Assembly (NCBI GenBank): GCA_002699025.1
Contig: PABA01000079.1
Coordinates: 1 to 63,051, forward strand
DNA from: Sandaracinus sp.
GTDB taxonomy: Bacteria; Myxococcota_A; Polyangia; Polyangiales; Houyiibacteriaceae
Length of the DNA stretch: 63,051 nt
Reading direction: 5' to 3'
This document shows, piece by piece, positions 35,210 through 41,818 of this stretch. The notes beneath the pieces were generated by a model. It made no database searches. It saw only the letters and a list, made by a program, of their open reading frames with translations, and was not told the DNA's origin. Each line of letters begins with the position of its first letter. Within the stretch, counting starts at the first letter, position 1. The translations under genes were made by a program, and so were the position numbers.

Positions 35210-35605
35210 ATGACCAAGGCCGAGATCATCGATGCGGTGTACGAGAAGGTCGGTGGCTTCTCCAAGAAGGAGGCCGCCGAGATCGTCGAGGCGGTCTTCG
35301 ATACGATGAAGGAGGTCCTGGCCGATGGGGAGAAGATCAAGATCTCCGGCTTCGGCAACTTCGTCGTGCGGCAGAAGAAGGAGCGCATCGGGCGGAACCC
35401 GCAGACCGGGGCGCCGATCCCGATCAGCGCCCGGCGCGTGCTGACCTTCAAGCCGAGCCAGGTGCTCAAGGGGATCCTGAACCCGCACAAAGAGCAGCTG
35501 AAGGCCGCGGCCGCGAAGGAGGCCGGGCTGCTGCCCGAGGGCGAGGCCGCCGGGGCCGCCGATGCGTCGGCGGGCGGGACCAACGAGGACGACGCGACCC
35601 CCTGA
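35210..35605 (+). CDS. ihfA: integration host factor alpha-like DNA-binding protein
   Basis: A 131-residue HU/IHF-family nucleoid protein that bends DNA. The core is complete: MTKAEIIDAVYEKVGGFSKK, KIKISGFGNFVVRQKKERIG and the arm RNPQTGAPIPISARRVLTFK with the DNA-intercalating Pro. The last ~35 residues (Ala, Glu, Gly and Asp) extend beyond the usual ~95-residue IHF-alpha. AAGGA stands 8 nt before ATG 35210. The merR gene follows after 6 nt. In many Deltaproteobacteria ihfA and a merR gene follow pheT; here they converge on it instead. Confidence 0.93.
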   Translation: MTKAEIIDAVYEKVGGFSKKEAAEIVEAVFDTMKEVLADGEKIKISGFGNFVVRQKKERIGRNPQTGAPIPISARRVLTFKPSQVLKGILNPHKEQLKAAAAKEAGLLPEGEAAGAADASAGGTNEDDATP

Positions 35606-35611
35606 TCGGCC

Positions 35612-36058
35612 GTGTCGGACCCCGCCGCGCTCCCGGACAAGGCCTTCTTCCGCATCGGTGAGGTGGCGGAGCTCGTCGGCGTGGAGCCGCACGTGCTGCG
35701 CTACTGGGAGACCGAGTTCCGGGCGCTGCGGCCGAAGAAGACGCGCGGAGGGCATCGGCACTACGCCCGGCGGGACGTGGAGATCGCGATGCGCATCCGG
35801 CAGCTGGTGCACGACCAGGGCTTCACGATCGCGGGCGCCAAGAGGCGCCTGAAGGAGCTCCGCGAGCATCGCCGAGGCGACGCCCCCGCCCCGGCCGCCG
35901 TGCGCGAGCTGGCCTACCGGACCGAGCTGCTGCGGCTGCGGGAGGAGCTCGGCGCCTTCCTCGACGAGCTGGACGCCGAGGACTTCGGGGAGAGCGAGCC
36001 GAAGACGGTCCGCGTGGAGCGCGTCGTCCAGAGCGCTCGCCCGCCGGCCGATCGCTGA
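35612..36058 (+). CDS. MerR-family transcriptional regulator
   Basis: A 148-residue regulator. The N-terminal winged helix-turn-helix is clear ([70 protein letters not shown]). A short helical dimerisation segment and an acidic/Arg tail follow. There are no metal-binding cysteines in the effector part, so it belongs to the small MerR group found next to ihfA, not to the metal sensors. The GTG start is 6 nt after the ihfA stop, so the two form an operon. Confidence 0.92.
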   Translation: MSDPAALPDKAFFRIGEVAELVGVEPHVLRYWETEFRALRPKKTRGGHRHYARRDVEIAMRIRQLVHDQGFTIAGAKRRLKELREHRRGDAPAPAAVRELAYRTELLRLREELGAFLDELDAEDFGESEPKTVRVERVVQSARPPADR

Positions 36059-36203
36059 TCTCCCGGGCGGTCCTGCCGAGCGGAGTCCAGCGAGCTCCAC
36101 CGACCGATGGCCACGCGCGAGCCCCACGGCGGGGTGAGCCGAGCGCCCCGAGCACCGCCGGGGCGAGACGAATCCCGCGAGGCGTCGGCGACCACGCTTC
36201 TCC

Positions 36204-36229
36204 GGGGGACTCCTGCGAGGGATCCCCCC
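36204..36229. terminator. hairpin between convergent merR and pheT
   Basis: GGGGGA (36204-36209) pairs with TCCCCC (36223-36228) across a 13-nt loop in the 200-nt region where merR and pheT converge. No T-tract is present on either strand, so it is a weak bidirectional terminator candidate. Confidence 0.35.
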
Positions 36230-36252
36230 TTCCGCGCCAGACCGGTGGGCTG

Positions 36253-36266
36253 GCGCTAGCTAGCGC
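36253..36266. repeat. perfect 14-bp palindrome over the pheT stop codon
   Basis: GCGCTAGCTAGCGC reads the same on both strands and includes the TAG stop of pheT (36260-36262). CTAG is usually rare in bacteria, and here it occurs twice. Confidence 0.9.
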
Positions 36267-38812
36267 ACCTCGGCGCCGCAGCGCTGCTTGGCCGCCTTGG
36301 CGACCTTGCCGTGGATCTTGTCCACCTTCTTGTCCGTGAGGGTCGTCTCCGGGTCCCGGTAGCGGATGCGGAAGGCGAGGCTCTTCTTGCCCTCCGGGAG
36401 CTTCTCGCCCCGGTAGAGGTCGAAGAGCGTGACGGCCTCGGCCATCCCGCCGGACGCCTCCGCGAGGACCGAAGCGAGCTCGCCGGCCGGGAGCGCGTCG
36501 TCGACCAGGAGCGCGATGTCCCGCACGACGGCGGGCACGCGCGGCGGCTCGCTGGCCTGGGGCACGCCGAGCGCCTCGCAGGCCTGGAGCAGCGCCACCA
36601 CGTCGAGCTCGGCGTAATGACCGCGCACCTCGTCCAGCTCGAGGGCATCGCCCACGTCCGGGTGGAGCTCCCCGAGCACGCCGACGGAGCGACCGCCGAC
36701 GTCCACGCGGGCGCGGCGCTTCGGGTGGAGGAAGGGGGCGTCGAGGTCGTCGTCGACGACGAGCGTCGCCGTGGCGCCGAGGGCCCCCGCGACGAGCGCC
36801 TCCACGTGACCCTTCAGATCGTAGAAGTCGGCCGCGCGCTCCCCGCCGAGCCAGTCGCGGCGCGTGCCGGCGACGAAGATGCCGAGCATCGGGTGCTCGA
36901 GCGGGAGCACGGAGTCGCTCTGCATGCCGTGCAGGTGCCGCCCCCAGCCGTCGAGGCCCTCCTTCGCGGCGCCGAAGACGCGCCCGAGCTCGAAGAGCGC
37001 GACGGCCTCGACCTGGCGGCGGAGCGAGTGGGAGCCGGCCGCGGCGAGGCCGGGCAGCAGCGAGGTGCGCATCACGGAGCGCTCCTCGCTGAGCGGGTTC
37101 TGGAGGGCGACGGGCTCCCCGACGGCGCGCACCTTCTCGAGGTCGCGGGGCGCGACGAAGGCGTAGCTCACGGCCTCCATCAGGCCGGTCGAGGCGGCCG
37201 TCTCCCGGAGCCGACGCTCGAGCTGGATGCGGGCCGAGGTGCCGCTCCGCGAGGGCTGCACGGGAGGCACGACGGTCGGCACGCGCTCGTAGCCGTAGAC
37301 GCGACCGACCTCTTCCACGAGGTCCGCCTCGCGCGCCACGTCCGGGCGCCAGGTGGGCACGGCGACCTTCACGGCGTCCTCACCGTCCTCGAGGACCTCG
37401 AAGCCGAGGTCGCCGAGCACCTTCGCGGGCACCTCCTTCGGCACCTCGAGGCCGAGGAGGCCGTCGAGGACGTGGCGGCGGAGCGTGACCTCCTTCGCCT
37501 GCACGGGCGCCGGGTAGGCGTCGAGGCCCTCGGCGAGCGCGACGCCCCCGCCGAGCTCGGCCATGAGCGCGGCGGCGCGGGCGAGCACCCGGGGCACGTC
37601 ATTCGGGTCGACGCCGCGCTCGAAGCGGTGGCTCGCGTCCGTGTGCATGCCGAGGCGGCGCGAGGTGCGGCGCACGGCGCGCGGATCGAAGTAGGCGCAC
37701 TCGATGGCGACGTGCTGGGTGCCGTCGCCGATCTCGCTGTTCGCGCCGCCCATGACGCCGGCGAGCGCGACGGGCCCCTCGCCATCGCAGATGAGCAGGT
37801 CCCCCGGGGCGAGCTCGCGCTCTTCGTCGTCGAGGGTCGTCATGGTCTCGCCGGCCTCGGCGCCGCGCACGACGATGCGGCGGCCGCGGAGCGTCTCGAG
37901 GTCGAAGCCGTGGATGGGGTGGCCCGTCTCGAGCATCACCAGGTTCGTCGCGTCGACGAGGTTGGAGATCGAGCGGTGGCCGAGGCAGTGGAGCCGGTAG
38001 CGCAGCCAGAAGGGCGAGGGGCCGACCTTCACGGCGAGCACGAAGGCCGCGCCGTAGCGCGGGCAGCCCTCGGCGTCCTCGATGTCGACGGCGAAGGGGC
38101 CGAGCGCGTCGCTGGGGCCGTCCCAGGCGACCTCCGGGCCGTCCCCGCTCCAGGGGAGGCGGAAGGTCGTCTCCCCCTTCGGCACGACGGCGACGACGCC
38201 CTCGGCGTGGCGCGGCGTGGGCACGGGGGGCGGCGTGAAGGGCTTGCCCCAGGCGGCGCAGAGGTCGCGGGCGAGGCCGAGGTGGCCGAGGCAGTCGGGG
38301 CGGTTCGGCGTGAGGCCGATCTCGAAGACCACGTCGCCGACGGGGAGCGCCTCGGCGAGGGGCGTGCCGTTCGCGGGCGCGTCCGGGCCGAAGACGAAGA
38401 TGCCTTCGTGGCCGGCGCCGAGGTTCAGCTCGCGCTCGCTGCAGATCATGCCGCGGCTGAGCACGCCGCCGAGCTTCCGCTCGCCGATCTCGAAGACGCC
38501 TCCGTCCTCGGTGGGGAGCTTCGCGCCGACCTGGGCGAAGAGGACCTTGCCGCCGACCTCCGGGACGTTCGGCGCGCCGCAGACCACGGTGACGTCCTCG
38601 CCGCTCCCGTCGTCGACCTGGACGACCGTGAGCTTGTCGCGCTTCGGGTGCTTCTCCTTGGCGCGCACCTCCGCGACCACGACGAGGGGGGCGGCCTCGA
38701 AGCGCTCGAGGCCCTCCACCTCGAGCCCGAGGTCGGTCATCTTCTCGGCGAGCTCCTCCGGGGTCGCGTCGATCCCCGTGAGCTCCTTCAACCACTGGTA
38801 GCTGGCCTTCAT
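36260..38812 (-). CDS. pheT: phenylalanyl-tRNA synthetase beta subunit
   Basis: An 850-residue subunit of the alpha2-beta2 enzyme that charges tRNA-Phe. Domains in order: the B1/EMAP tRNA-binding region (about 40-150, with HPKRDKLTVVQVDDG and VVCGAPNV), the B3/4 editing region (SISNLVDATNLVMLETGHPI near 290), B5 (about 410-480), the class II-like core (LVEEVGRVYGYERVPTVVPP) and the C-terminal anticodon-binding FDX-ACB domain (VVRDIALLVDDALPAGELAS, LYRGEKLPEGKKSLAFRIRY). It follows pheS after 121 nt that contain a 15-bp tandem array. Confidence 0.97.
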   Translation of the reverse strand: MKASYQWLKELTGIDATPEELAEKMTDLGLEVEGLERFEAAPLVVVAEVRAKEKHPKRDKLTVVQVDDGSGEDVTVVCGAPNVPEVGGKVLFAQVGAKLPTEDGGVFEIGERKLGGVLSRGMICSERELNLGAGHEGIFVFGPDAPANGTPLAEALPVGDVVFEIGLTPNRPDCLGHLGLARDLCAAWGKPFTPPPVPTPRHAEGVVAVVPKGETTFRLPWSGDGPEVAWDGPSDALGPFAVDIEDAEGCPRYGAAFVLAVKVGPSPFWLRYRLHCLGHRSISNLVDATNLVMLETGHPIHGFDLETLRGRRIVVRGAEAGETMTTLDDEERELAPGDLLICDGEGPVALAGVMGGANSEIGDGTQHVAIECAYFDPRAVRRTSRRLGMHTDASHRFERGVDPNDVPRVLARAAALMAELGGGVALAEGLDAYPAPVQAKEVTLRRHVLDGLLGLEVPKEVPAKVLGDLGFEVLEDGEDAVKVAVPTWRPDVAREADLVEEVGRVYGYERVPTVVPPVQPSRSGTSARIQLERRLRETAASTGLMEAVSYAFVAPRDLEKVRAVGEPVALQNPLSEERSVMRTSLLPGLAAAGSHSLRRQVEAVALFELGRVFGAAKEGLDGWGRHLHGMQSDSVLPLEHPMLGIFVAGTRRDWLGGERAADFYDLKGHVEALVAGALGATATLVVDDDLDAPFLHPKRRARVDVGGRSVGVLGELHPDVGDALELDEVRGHYAELDVVALLQACEALGVPQASEPPRVPAVVRDIALLVDDALPAGELASVLAEASGGMAEAVTLFDLYRGEKLPEGKKSLAFRIRYRDPETTLTDKKVDKIHGKVAKAAKQRCGAEVR

Positions 38813-38833
38813 CGTTCTCTCGCTGGCTCGTCT

Positions 38834-38923
38834 CTGCGTCGGTCGGGGCTGCGTCGGTCGGGGCTGCGTCGGTCGGGGCTGCGTCGGTCGGGGCTGCGTC
38901 GGTCCGGGCTGCGTCGGTCCGGG
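38834..38923. repeat. 15-bp tandem array between pheS and pheT
   Basis: Six consecutive units of CTGCGTCGGTC(G/C)GGG: four with CGGGG, then two with CCGGG. It starts 10 nt after the pheS stop on the minus strand and ends 21 nt before the pheT start. Confidence 0.97.
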
Positions 38924-38933
38924 CTGGCCGCGC

Positions 38934-39965
38934 TCAGAAGCTCGACAAGAAGCGCACGTCGTTCTCGAAGAGGAGCTTGATGCTCGGCTTCCCCTCGCGG
39001 TCGACGACGCCGTACTTGACCATCGCCATGCGGTCGATGCCCATGCCGAAGGCGAAGCCGCTCACCTTCTCCGGGTCGTAGCCGACGTGCTCGAAGACGA
39101 CCGGGTGGATCATCCCGCAGCCGAGGATCTCCATCCAATCCTGCCCCGGCCGGCGCACGTCGACCTCGGCGCCGGGCTCGACGAAGGGGAAGTAGCTCGG
39201 GCGGAAGCGGACCTCGATGTCGGGGCCGAAGACGCGCTCGAGGAAGAGCGTGAGCACCCCCTTGAGGTGGGCGAAGCTGACGTGCTCGTCGACGAGGAAG
39301 CCCTCGAGCTGGTGGAACATCGGCGAGTGGGTCGCGTCGTCGTCGCGGCGGAAGACCGCGCCGGGGCTGACGACGGCGAGGGGCGGCGGGCGCCGGCTCA
39401 TCTCGCGGATCTGCACCGTGGAGGTGTGCGTGCGGAGCAGGGTCGTGACCGGGTCTCCCTCGTCCGTGTGGGTGAGGAAGAAGGTGTCCTGCATGTCGGT
39501 CGCCGGGTGGTCCGGCGGGAAGCCGAGCTTGTCGAAGCAGTTGGCGTGCGTATCGACCTCGGGGCCGTCCGCGACCTCGAAGCCGAGGCTCTGGAAGATG
39601 TCGAGGAGCTCGTGCTTGACGCGCGTGACCGGGTGCAGGCGCCCGGGCGTCGGCGCGCGGCCGGGGAGGCTCACGTCGAGCATGGGGCCCGAGAGCTCCG
39701 CCTCGCGCGCCTCGCGGGCGAGCGCCTCGAGGCGACCCTCGAAGCGCTCCTCGAGGCCGACCTTCACCGCGTTCACGGCCTTGCCGACCTCGGCGCGCCG
39801 CTCCTTGGGCACGTCGCGCATCTTCTTGAGCGCAGCGGAGAGCTGCCGCTGGAGCGCGGCGTTCGCCTCGCGGAGCTTCTGCTCACTCGGGGCCTCGTCG
39901 AGCTCGGCGCCGCGCGCGGCGACCGCTTCGAGCTCGGCCTTCAGGTCTTCGACGATGTCGGCCAT
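38934..39965 (-). CDS. pheS: phenylalanyl-tRNA synthetase alpha subunit
   Basis: A 343-residue catalytic subunit. An N-terminal coiled coil (about 1-95) that contacts tRNA is followed by the class II core: HPVTRVKHELLDIFQSLGF (motif 1), THTSTVQIREMSRRPPPLAV and FHQLEGFLVDEHVSFAHLKG (motif 2 region), and GFAFGMGIDRMAMVKYGV (motif 3). GCGMIHPVVFEHVGYDPE is the conserved Phe-binding segment. Length and motifs are normal. It lies downstream of rplT in the classical cluster. Confidence 0.97.
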   Translation of the reverse strand: MADIVEDLKAELEAVAARGAELDEAPSEQKLREANAALQRQLSAALKKMRDVPKERRAEVGKAVNAVKVGLEERFEGRLEALAREAREAELSGPMLDVSLPGRAPTPGRLHPVTRVKHELLDIFQSLGFEVADGPEVDTHANCFDKLGFPPDHPATDMQDTFFLTHTDEGDPVTTLLRTHTSTVQIREMSRRPPPLAVVSPGAVFRRDDDATHSPMFHQLEGFLVDEHVSFAHLKGVLTLFLERVFGPDIEVRFRPSYFPFVEPGAEVDVRRPGQDWMEILGCGMIHPVVFEHVGYDPEKVSGFAFGMGIDRMAMVKYGVVDREGKPSIKLLFENDVRFLSSF

Positions 39966-40017
39966 GACTGCGCTGTCCTACTACACCTGCCCGCGTTTGC
40001 GAGCCTTCGCTTGGGGA

Positions 40018-40128
40018 TCCTCGCCCGGAACTCGACGTCCCCGGAGCTCGAGCTCGCCCGGAGCCGAGCTCGCCCCGGCGTCGAGCGTGCCCGCGAGTCG
40101 AGCTCGTCCGTGAGTCGAGCTCGTCCGG
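40018..40128. repeat. degenerate GAGCTCG-based repeat between rplT and pheS
   Basis: Irregular copies built on CGAGCTCG(T/C)CCGG, with one clean 17-bp tandem pair, GAGTCGAGCTCGTCCG(T/G), at 40095-40128. It lies downstream of the rplT hairpin. Confidence 0.75.
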
Positions 40129-40132
40129 AATT

Positions 40133-40160
40133 GAAGACGGGCGACCCGAGTGGGCCGCCC
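40133..40160 (-). terminator. hairpin after rplT
   Basis: On the minus strand GGGCGGCCC (from 40160) pairs with GGGTCGCCC with one G-U wobble and an ACTC loop, followed by GTCTTCAATT. It lies 35 nt after the rplT stop and may limit read-through into pheST. Confidence 0.55.
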
Positions 40161-40195
40161 GCGTTCGGTCTCGCTCGTGCGAGGCGCGCGTCGTG

Positions 40196-40543
40196 TCAGC
40201 CCTGGACGGCGTCGACGACGGCCTTGAACCCGCCCGGATCGCGGAGCGCGAGATCCGCGAGGATCTTCCGGTCGAGGTCCACGCCGCTCTTCTTGAGGGC
40301 GGCGATGAACTTGCTGTAGCTCAGCCCGTGCTGGCGCACGGCGGCGTTGATGCGGGTGATCCAGAGCTTCCGGTACTCGCGCTTCTTGGCGCGGCGGTGC
40401 CGGTAGGCGTCCTCCCAGCCGTTGTGGACCTGCTCGATGGCCGAGCGGTACAGGCGGCTGCGGGCCCCGTAGTTGCCCCGGGCAAACTTCAGGATCTTCT
40501 TACGACGACGGCGGGCCTTGAAGCCCCTCTTGGCGCGCGGCAT
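40196..40543 (-). CDS. rplT: 50S ribosomal protein L20
   Basis: A 115-residue 23S rRNA-binding assembly protein. The basic N-terminal tail ([20 protein letters not shown]) and the conserved [20 protein letters not shown] segment are present, and the length is normal. In several bacteria L20 represses its own operon by binding leader RNA; the strong hairpin at 40895-40930 upstream of rpmI would be a place to look for that. The gene follows rpmI after 39 nt. Confidence 0.98.
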   Translation of the reverse strand: MPRAKRGFKARRRRKKILKFARGNYGARSRLYRSAIEQVHNGWEDAYRHRRAKKREYRKLWITRINAAVRQHGLSYSKFIAALKKSGVDLDRKILADLALRDPGGFKAVVDAVQG

Positions 40544-40582
40544 GGCGGTACTCCTCGTTCGCTTTCTACTCGGGAAGAACCG

Positions 40583-40798
40583 TTACTTCTTGTACGGCGC
40601 GTAGGGCATGAGGCGCTTGATCTCCTTCTCGTCGCAAGGCGCCACCATGGCGTTCTTGCGGAGACGGCGGAGACGCGCCGGGCTCTTGTCGCCCCGCATC
40701 ATGCGGTGCTGCTTGCCCGCCTTGGGCCGACGAACGCGGCCCGTGCCGGTGATCTTGAACCGCTTCGCGGCGGCTCGCTTGGTCTTCATCTTCGGCAT
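40583..40798 (-). CDS. rpmI: 50S ribosomal protein L35
   Basis: A 71-residue basic ribosomal protein with the standard N-terminus MPKMKTKRAAAKRFKITGTG and the KQHRMMRGDKSPARLRRLR core. The C-terminus (MPYAPYKK) is usual. GAGGAAG lies about 6 nt before ATG 40798. It is separated from infC by nearly 290 nt that hold a terminator and a promoter-like sequence. Confidence 0.97.
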   Translation of the reverse strand: MPKMKTKRAAAKRFKITGTGRVRRPKAGKQHRMMRGDKSPARLRRLRKNAMVAPCDEKEIKRLMPYAPYKK

Positions 40799-40861
40799 GG
40801 TTCTTCCTCGAATGGGGCTCCCGGCCCAGCGCGCACGCGGGTGGGAGCGGAAGGGTCGGGA

Positions 40862-40890
40862 GGTATGGCCGAGCCCCGGCGCGGGCGCAA
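40862..40890 (-). promoter_or_regulatory. putative promoter for rpmI-rplT-pheST
   Basis: On the minus strand TTGCGC (40890-40885) and CATACC (40867-40862) are 17 nt apart, about 65 nt before rpmI and directly after the infC terminator. The -35 box matches well and the -10 box only moderately. Support is mainly positional. Confidence 0.35.
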
Positions 40891-40894
40891 GACG

Positions 40895-40930
40895 AAAAAG
40901 CGGCCGGCGGGCCGAAGCCCACCGACCGCT
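40895..40930 (-). terminator. strong intrinsic terminator between infC and rpmI
   Basis: On the minus strand a 14-bp stem (two G-U wobbles) with a UUCG tetraloop is followed by UUUUU (40899-40895). It lies inside the classical infC-rpmI-rplT cluster. It either ends the thrS-infC transcript or acts as an attenuator that controls rpmI-rplT. Confidence 0.88.
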
Positions 40931-41041
40931 CGGTGCCGATCTGGAGCGCCGATTCTCGATGGATCGGGCGCGCGGCGTGCTGGCGGCGTGCCCGCTCCGT
41001 GCGTCGCTCCGGCTTCACCTGCTCGAAAGCGGGCAGGCACG

Positions 41042-41086
41042 GAGCCTCAGCCCACCGAGCCTCAGCCCACCGAGCCTCCGGGCCCG
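41042..41086. repeat. 15-bp repeat abutting the infC stop codon
   Basis: Two exact copies of GAGCCTCAGCCCACC and a third partial copy (GAGCCTC...). The array ends 1 nt from the TGA of infC at 41088. Confidence 0.9.
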
Positions 41087-41087
41087 G

Positions 41088-41651
41088 TCAGTCCTTCGGG
41101 CGCTGCTTCGGGGCCAGGAGCGCCGTCATGGTGCGGCCCTCCATGCGACCCGAGTTCTCGACGATCGCGAGGTCGCGCACGGCGTCGATGATCAGGTCGA
41201 TCTGACGCTTGGCCGTCTCGGGGTGCGTGATCTCCCGGCCGCGGAAGCGGACCGTGAGCTTCACCTTGTTCCCCTCCTCGAGGAAGCGCTGGACGTGCTT
41301 GATCTTGAAGGCGACGTCGTGATCGTCCGTCTTCGGGCGGAGCTTGATCTCCTTGAGGGCGATCTGCGACTGACGCTTCCGGGCTTCGTTCTGCTTCTTC
41401 TTCTCTTCGTACTTGAAGCGACCGAAGTCCATGATCTTGCAGACGGGCGGTCTCGCCTTCGGGTTCACCTCGACCAGGTCGAGGTCCTTCTCCCGCGCGA
41501 GCTTCTTCGCTTCGTGGGTCTGCATCACGCCGAGCATCTTCCCGTCGTCACCGACGACGCGCACCTCGGGCACGCGAATGCGATCGTTGACGCGGGGTCC
41601 GAGGTTCCGGCGATCTCGGGGGTCGTAGCGACCACGGCGGGGTCTGGCGAT
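41088..41651 (-). CDS. infC: translation initiation factor IF-3 (ATC start)
   Basis: A 187-residue initiation factor that checks the start codon and prevents premature subunit joining. The N-domain (PRVNDRIRVPEVRVVGDDGK, then VEVNPKARPPVCKIMDFGRF), the Lys-rich linker and the C-domain (VKLTVRFRGREITHPETAK) are complete only if translation begins upstream of GTG 41573. Going upstream in frame, no ATG, GTG or TTG is met before a TGA at 41657-41655. An ATC codon at 41651 lies 8 nt after AGGAGG. IF-3 genes often use rare AUU/AUC starts for autoregulation, so ATC is the inferred start. The gene follows thrS by 167 nt. Confidence 0.9.
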   Translation of the reverse strand: MARPRRGRYDPRDRRNLGPRVNDRIRVPEVRVVGDDGKMLGVMQTHEAKKLAREKDLDLVEVNPKARPPVCKIMDFGRFKYEEKKKQNEARKRQSQIALKEIKLRPKTDDHDVAFKIKHVQRFLEEGNKVKLTVRFRGREITHPETAKRQIDLIIDAVRDLAIVENSGRMEGRTMTALLAPKQRPKD

Positions 41652-41666
41652 GACTCATTCCTCCTG
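41649..41666 (-). promoter_or_regulatory. ribosome-binding site and ATC start of infC
   Basis: Minus-strand reading: AGGAGG, then AATGAGTC, then ATC GCC AGA. The ATG visible in the spacer is in another frame and would give an unrelated short peptide. The perfect Shine-Dalgarno at correct spacing decides for ATC. Confidence 0.8.
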
Positions 41667-41818
41667 ACGAGGGCCTCTGGCCCGTTGCACATGGGGGTGG
41701 GACCGACCACTCGCCGGGACCCCACCCAACACTTCATTAAGCCACTGTCTGGCCTCACGAACAAACCGACCCCCTTCGAGGACGGCCTGCGTTCGTCGGG
41801 CCGCGCGGCGTGGGGCGC

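Noticed and set aside
38834-38923. Coding repeat (PDRRS peptide) in the pheS-pheT spacer
   Set aside because: The frame is open only because the unit is 15 bp. It starts after the pheS stop, has no start codon or ribosome-binding site, and the spacer is repetitive.
41573-41651. GTG at 41573 as the infC start
   Set aside because: It would remove the conserved PRVNDRIRVPEVR part of the IF-3 N-domain and has no ribosome-binding site, while ATC 41651 has a perfect one.
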